Assembly (NCBI GenBank): GCA_900554845.1
Contig: USIY01000107.1
Coordinates: forward strand, 1 to 7,261
DNA length: 7,261 nt
Direction of reading: 5' to 3'
DNA from: an uncultured Bacteroidales bacterium
Lineage (GTDB): Bacteria; Bacteroidota; Bacteroidia; Bacteroidales; Muribaculaceae
Below the pieces are notes generated by a model. That model had not been told where the DNA came from, ran no database searches, and saw only the letters and a program-made list of their open reading frames with translations. Every line of letters begins with the position of its first letter. Within the stretch, counting starts at the first letter, position 1. Position numbers and translations under genes: made by a program. Of this stretch, positions 5,469 through 7,261 are shown in pieces.

Positions 5469-6512
5469 ATGTGGTTATCAAACTCATCCGTAGGACGTAA
5501 GTTTGTGATGGCCCTTACGGGCGCATTCCTGATCGTCTTCGTAACCTTCCACTGTCTGATGAATGCCGTGGCAATATGCTGGCCCACCGCCTACAACTCG
5601 GTATGCGAGTTCCTTGGCGCCAACTGGTACGCTCTTGTCGGGACATTGGTCATCGCAGTGTTCGTATTGCTCCACATTATCCTGGCGTCGGTGCTGACGG
5701 TTCAGAACCGCAAGGCCCGCGGTAATGTGCGTTATGAAATTTCCAAGCGCCCCGCGAGCGTGGAATGGTCCAGCCGCAACATGTACGTGCTTGGTATCGT
5801 AATCGTTGCTTTTCTGGTGGTCCACCTCATCCAGTTCTGGGCCAAGATGCAGCTTAAGGAAGCCCTCGGTATGGAAGGGGCAATTCCTCCCGCCGCCGGC
5901 ACCCTGTTCCTCCAGGAGGCCTTCAGCCAGCCCTGGACGCTGATCGTTTACGCCATCGGCTTCGTTGCTCTCTGGTTCCACCTCAACCACGGTTTCTGGT
6001 CGATGTTCCAGTCCGTGGGTTGGAACAACTCCGTATGGATGAACCGTCTGAAGAAAATCGGCTGCTGGTGGGTAAGCATCGTCTGCCTCCTTTTCCTGGC
6101 CGAGGGCATCGTGTTCACCATCCGCGCCAATGAGAAATTCTACCTCAAGGACGAGGCCCTGCGCGAGCAGTACAAGGAGATGCTCGTTCCCATGATCGAG
6201 AAGGAATACGGTCCGGAAGGCGCTTCGCTCGCCATGAACATCAAGCTGTCGCCCTATGAGACCGTTTCGATGGGTATCCGCCAGATGTCCACACAGATGG
6301 AATCGCGTCTGGAGCAGATGAACTCCCCCGAAGCCCAGGAATACACCAAGACAAATCCCGCGGCCGCCGAGGAGATGAACAAACAGAAAGAGACCCTGAC
6401 CAAGCAGGCCAAGTGTCTGGAATCCGCAGCCAAGCTGTTCGACTATCTCGAGTCCGCCGATAACAAACCTGAAAACAACCTGATGCCTGCCTCCGCGGGC
6501 CAAGCTTACTAA
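5469..6512 (+). CDS. sdhC: Succinate dehydrogenase/fumarate reductase cytochrome b subunit (b558 family), extended C-terminus
   Basis: This is the membrane anchor of the succinate:quinone oxidoreductase; it carries haem b and passes electrons between the quinone pool and the SdhB/SdhA subunits. Five TM helices are visible at about 12-34, 55-77, 104-125, 156-176 and 197-218. Candidate haem-ligand histidines are His28 (TM1), His69 (TM2), His119 (TM3) and His171 or His174 (TM4), the arrangement of di-haem Wolinella-type FrdC. HLNHGFWSMFQSVGWNN (171-187) is a family signature. The basic loop at 79-104 places the N-terminus in the cytoplasm and the C-terminus in the periplasm. Residues about 219-347 form a hydrophilic, largely helical, Met/Glu/Lys-rich tail. 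Family members I know end soon after TM5 at roughly 200-260 aa, so this tail is unusual. The ATG at 5469 gives the conserved N-terminus. sdhA starts 5 nt downstream, so the two are surely cotranscribed. An equally valid name in anaerobes is FrdC. Confidence 0.95.
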   Translation: MWLSNSSVGRKFVMALTGAFLIVFVTFHCLMNAVAICWPTAYNSVCEFLGANWYALVGTLVIAVFVLLHIILASVLTVQNRKARGNVRYEISKRPASVEWSSRNMYVLGIVIVAFLVVHLIQFWAKMQLKEALGMEGAIPPAAGTLFLQEAFSQPWTLIVYAIGFVALWFHLNHGFWSMFQSVGWNNSVWMNRLKKIGCWWVSIVCLLFLAEGIVFTIRANEKFYLKDEALREQYKEMLVPMIEKEYGPEGASLAMNIKLSPYETVSMGIRQMSTQMESRLEQMNSPEAQEYTKTNPAAAEEMNKQKETLTKQAKCLESAAKLFDYLESADNKPENNLMPASAGQAY

Positions 6513-6517
6513 GCGAT

Positions 6518-7261
6518 ATGGATTTAACGAAAGAAAACATCAAAGTAATGGCCCCGGCAGATTCCAAGATCCCGGAGGGCCCGGTCGCTGAGAAATGGAC
6601 CAACTATAAGGCACATCAGAAGCTTGTGAACCCGGCGAACAAGCGTCGTCTGGACATCATCGTAGTAGGTACGGGTCTGGCCGGTGCCTCCGCGGCGTCC
6701 ACGCTGGCCGAGCTGGGATTCAACGTGCTGAACTTCTGCATCCAGGATTCCCCCCGCCGCGCGCACTCCATCGCCGCGCAGGGTGGTATCAACGCCGCCA
6801 AGAACTATCAGAACGACGGCGACTCAGTGTATCGTCTTTTCTATGACACAGTGAAGGGCGGCGACTACCGTGCCCGCGAGGCAAACGTCTACCGTCTGGC
6901 TGAGGTGTCAAACAATATCATCGACCAGTGTGTGGCTCAGGGCGTGCCTTTCGCACGTGAGTACGGCGGTATGCTTGCCAACCGTTCATTCGGCGGTGCT
7001 CAGGTGAGCCGTACTTTCTATGCCAAGGGTCAGACAGGTCAGCAGCTTCTGCTCGGCGCCTACTCTGCGCTGAGCCGCATGGTTAATGCCGGCAAGGTGA
7101 AGCTCTACACCCGCTATGAGATGCTAGACGTGGTAATCGTTGAGGGACGCGCACGCGGTATCATCGCCAAGAACCTCATCACCGGCGAGCTTGAGCGCTT
7201 CTCTGCCAACGCAGTGGTTATAGCCACCGGCGGTTACGGCAACGCTTACTTCCTCTCTACC
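6518..7261 (+). CDS. sdhA: Fumarate reductase/succinate dehydrogenase flavoprotein subunit, C-terminus outside window
   Basis: This is the catalytic FAD subunit that interconverts succinate and fumarate on the cytoplasmic face, working with the iron-sulfur subunit and SdhC. The 248 visible codons cover the N-terminal FAD-binding part; the frame is open at the right edge. IIVVGTGLAGASAA (47-60) contains the GxGxxG dinucleotide fold (Gly51, Gly53, Gly56). HSIAAQGGINAA (83-94) contains His83, which matches the histidine that carries covalent FAD in SdhA/FrdA. NRSFGGAQVSRTFYAKGQTG (155-174) and ATGGYG (236-241) are further family motifs. The substrate-binding and active-site residues of the capping domain lie beyond the window. 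The ATG at 6518 leaves an N-terminal lead of about 45 residues before the FAD fold, as in the long-form Bacteroidetes flavoproteins. The gene follows sdhC by 5 nt, and an iron-sulfur subunit gene is expected downstream. In gut Bacteroidales the physiological direction is usually fumarate reduction, so frdA is an equivalent name. Confidence 0.97.
   Translation, partial: MDLTKENIKVMAPADSKIPEGPVAEKWTNYKAHQKLVNPANKRRLDIIVVGTGLAGASAASTLAELGFNVLNFCIQDSPRRAHSIAAQGGINAAKNYQNDGDSVYRLFYDTVKGGDYRAREANVYRLAEVSNNIIDQCVAQGVPFAREYGGMLANRSFGGAQVSRTFYAKGQTGQQLLLGAYSALSRMVNAGKVKLYTRYEMLDVVIVEGRARGIIAKNLITGELERFSANAVVIATGGYGNAYFLST

Noticed and set aside
5484..6503. 339-codon open frame antisense to sdhC
   Set aside because: It is a complement-strand shadow of sdhC with no family resemblance; sdhC has clear haem-ligand and membrane signatures.

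Overview
The window looks like chromosomal DNA from an anaerobic gut member of the Bacteroidales, with moderate to high GC. A Muribaculaceae-like genome is my best guess, but this is inferred. The reasons are: SecD and SecF are fused in one long protein; there are TAnnTTTG-type promoter -7 elements; start codons lack Shine-Dalgarno sequences and sit behind A/T-rich leaders; the succinate dehydrogenase/fumarate reductase begins with a five-helix b558-type cytochrome gene followed directly by the flavoprotein gene; and there is a Bacteroidetes-style Ig-like lipoprotein.

Layout. Positions 1-1400 (minus strand) hold the N-terminal 466 codons of a lipoprotein with a Big_5/SbsA-type Ig-like domain; it runs off the left edge. 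Positions 1401-1644 are a divergent intergenic region with a -7 element in each direction, a perfect 8-bp inverted repeat between them, and a structured leader ahead of secDF. Positions 1645-4614 encode the full SecDF fusion (989 aa), followed by a strong intrinsic terminator at 4642-4679. Positions 4615-5468 are an 854-nt gap without a convincing gene. It is rich in small repeats and inverted repeats and ends with the promoter of the next operon. Positions 5469-6512 encode the cytochrome b subunit SdhC/FrdC (347 aa, with an unusual C-terminal tail of about 125 aa). Five bases later, at 6518, the flavoprotein SdhA/FrdA begins and runs off the right edge (248 codons seen). The iron-sulfur subunit gene would be expected next.

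How the genes work together. SecDF uses the proton-motive force to help complete Sec-dependent export, which a lipoprotein such as the divergent gene product would need. The sdhCA genes encode the quinone-linked complex that interconverts succinate and fumarate; in gut Bacteroidales it mostly runs as fumarate reductase at the end of a short anaerobic respiratory chain. The two sets of genes are not obviously linked in function.

I found no clear new defence, mobile or RNA system. The observations most worth following up are the predicted periplasmic tail on SdhC, the palindrome between the divergent promoters, the hairpin-rich secDF leader with a possible 19-codon ORF, and the repeat-rich gap between secDF and sdhC.
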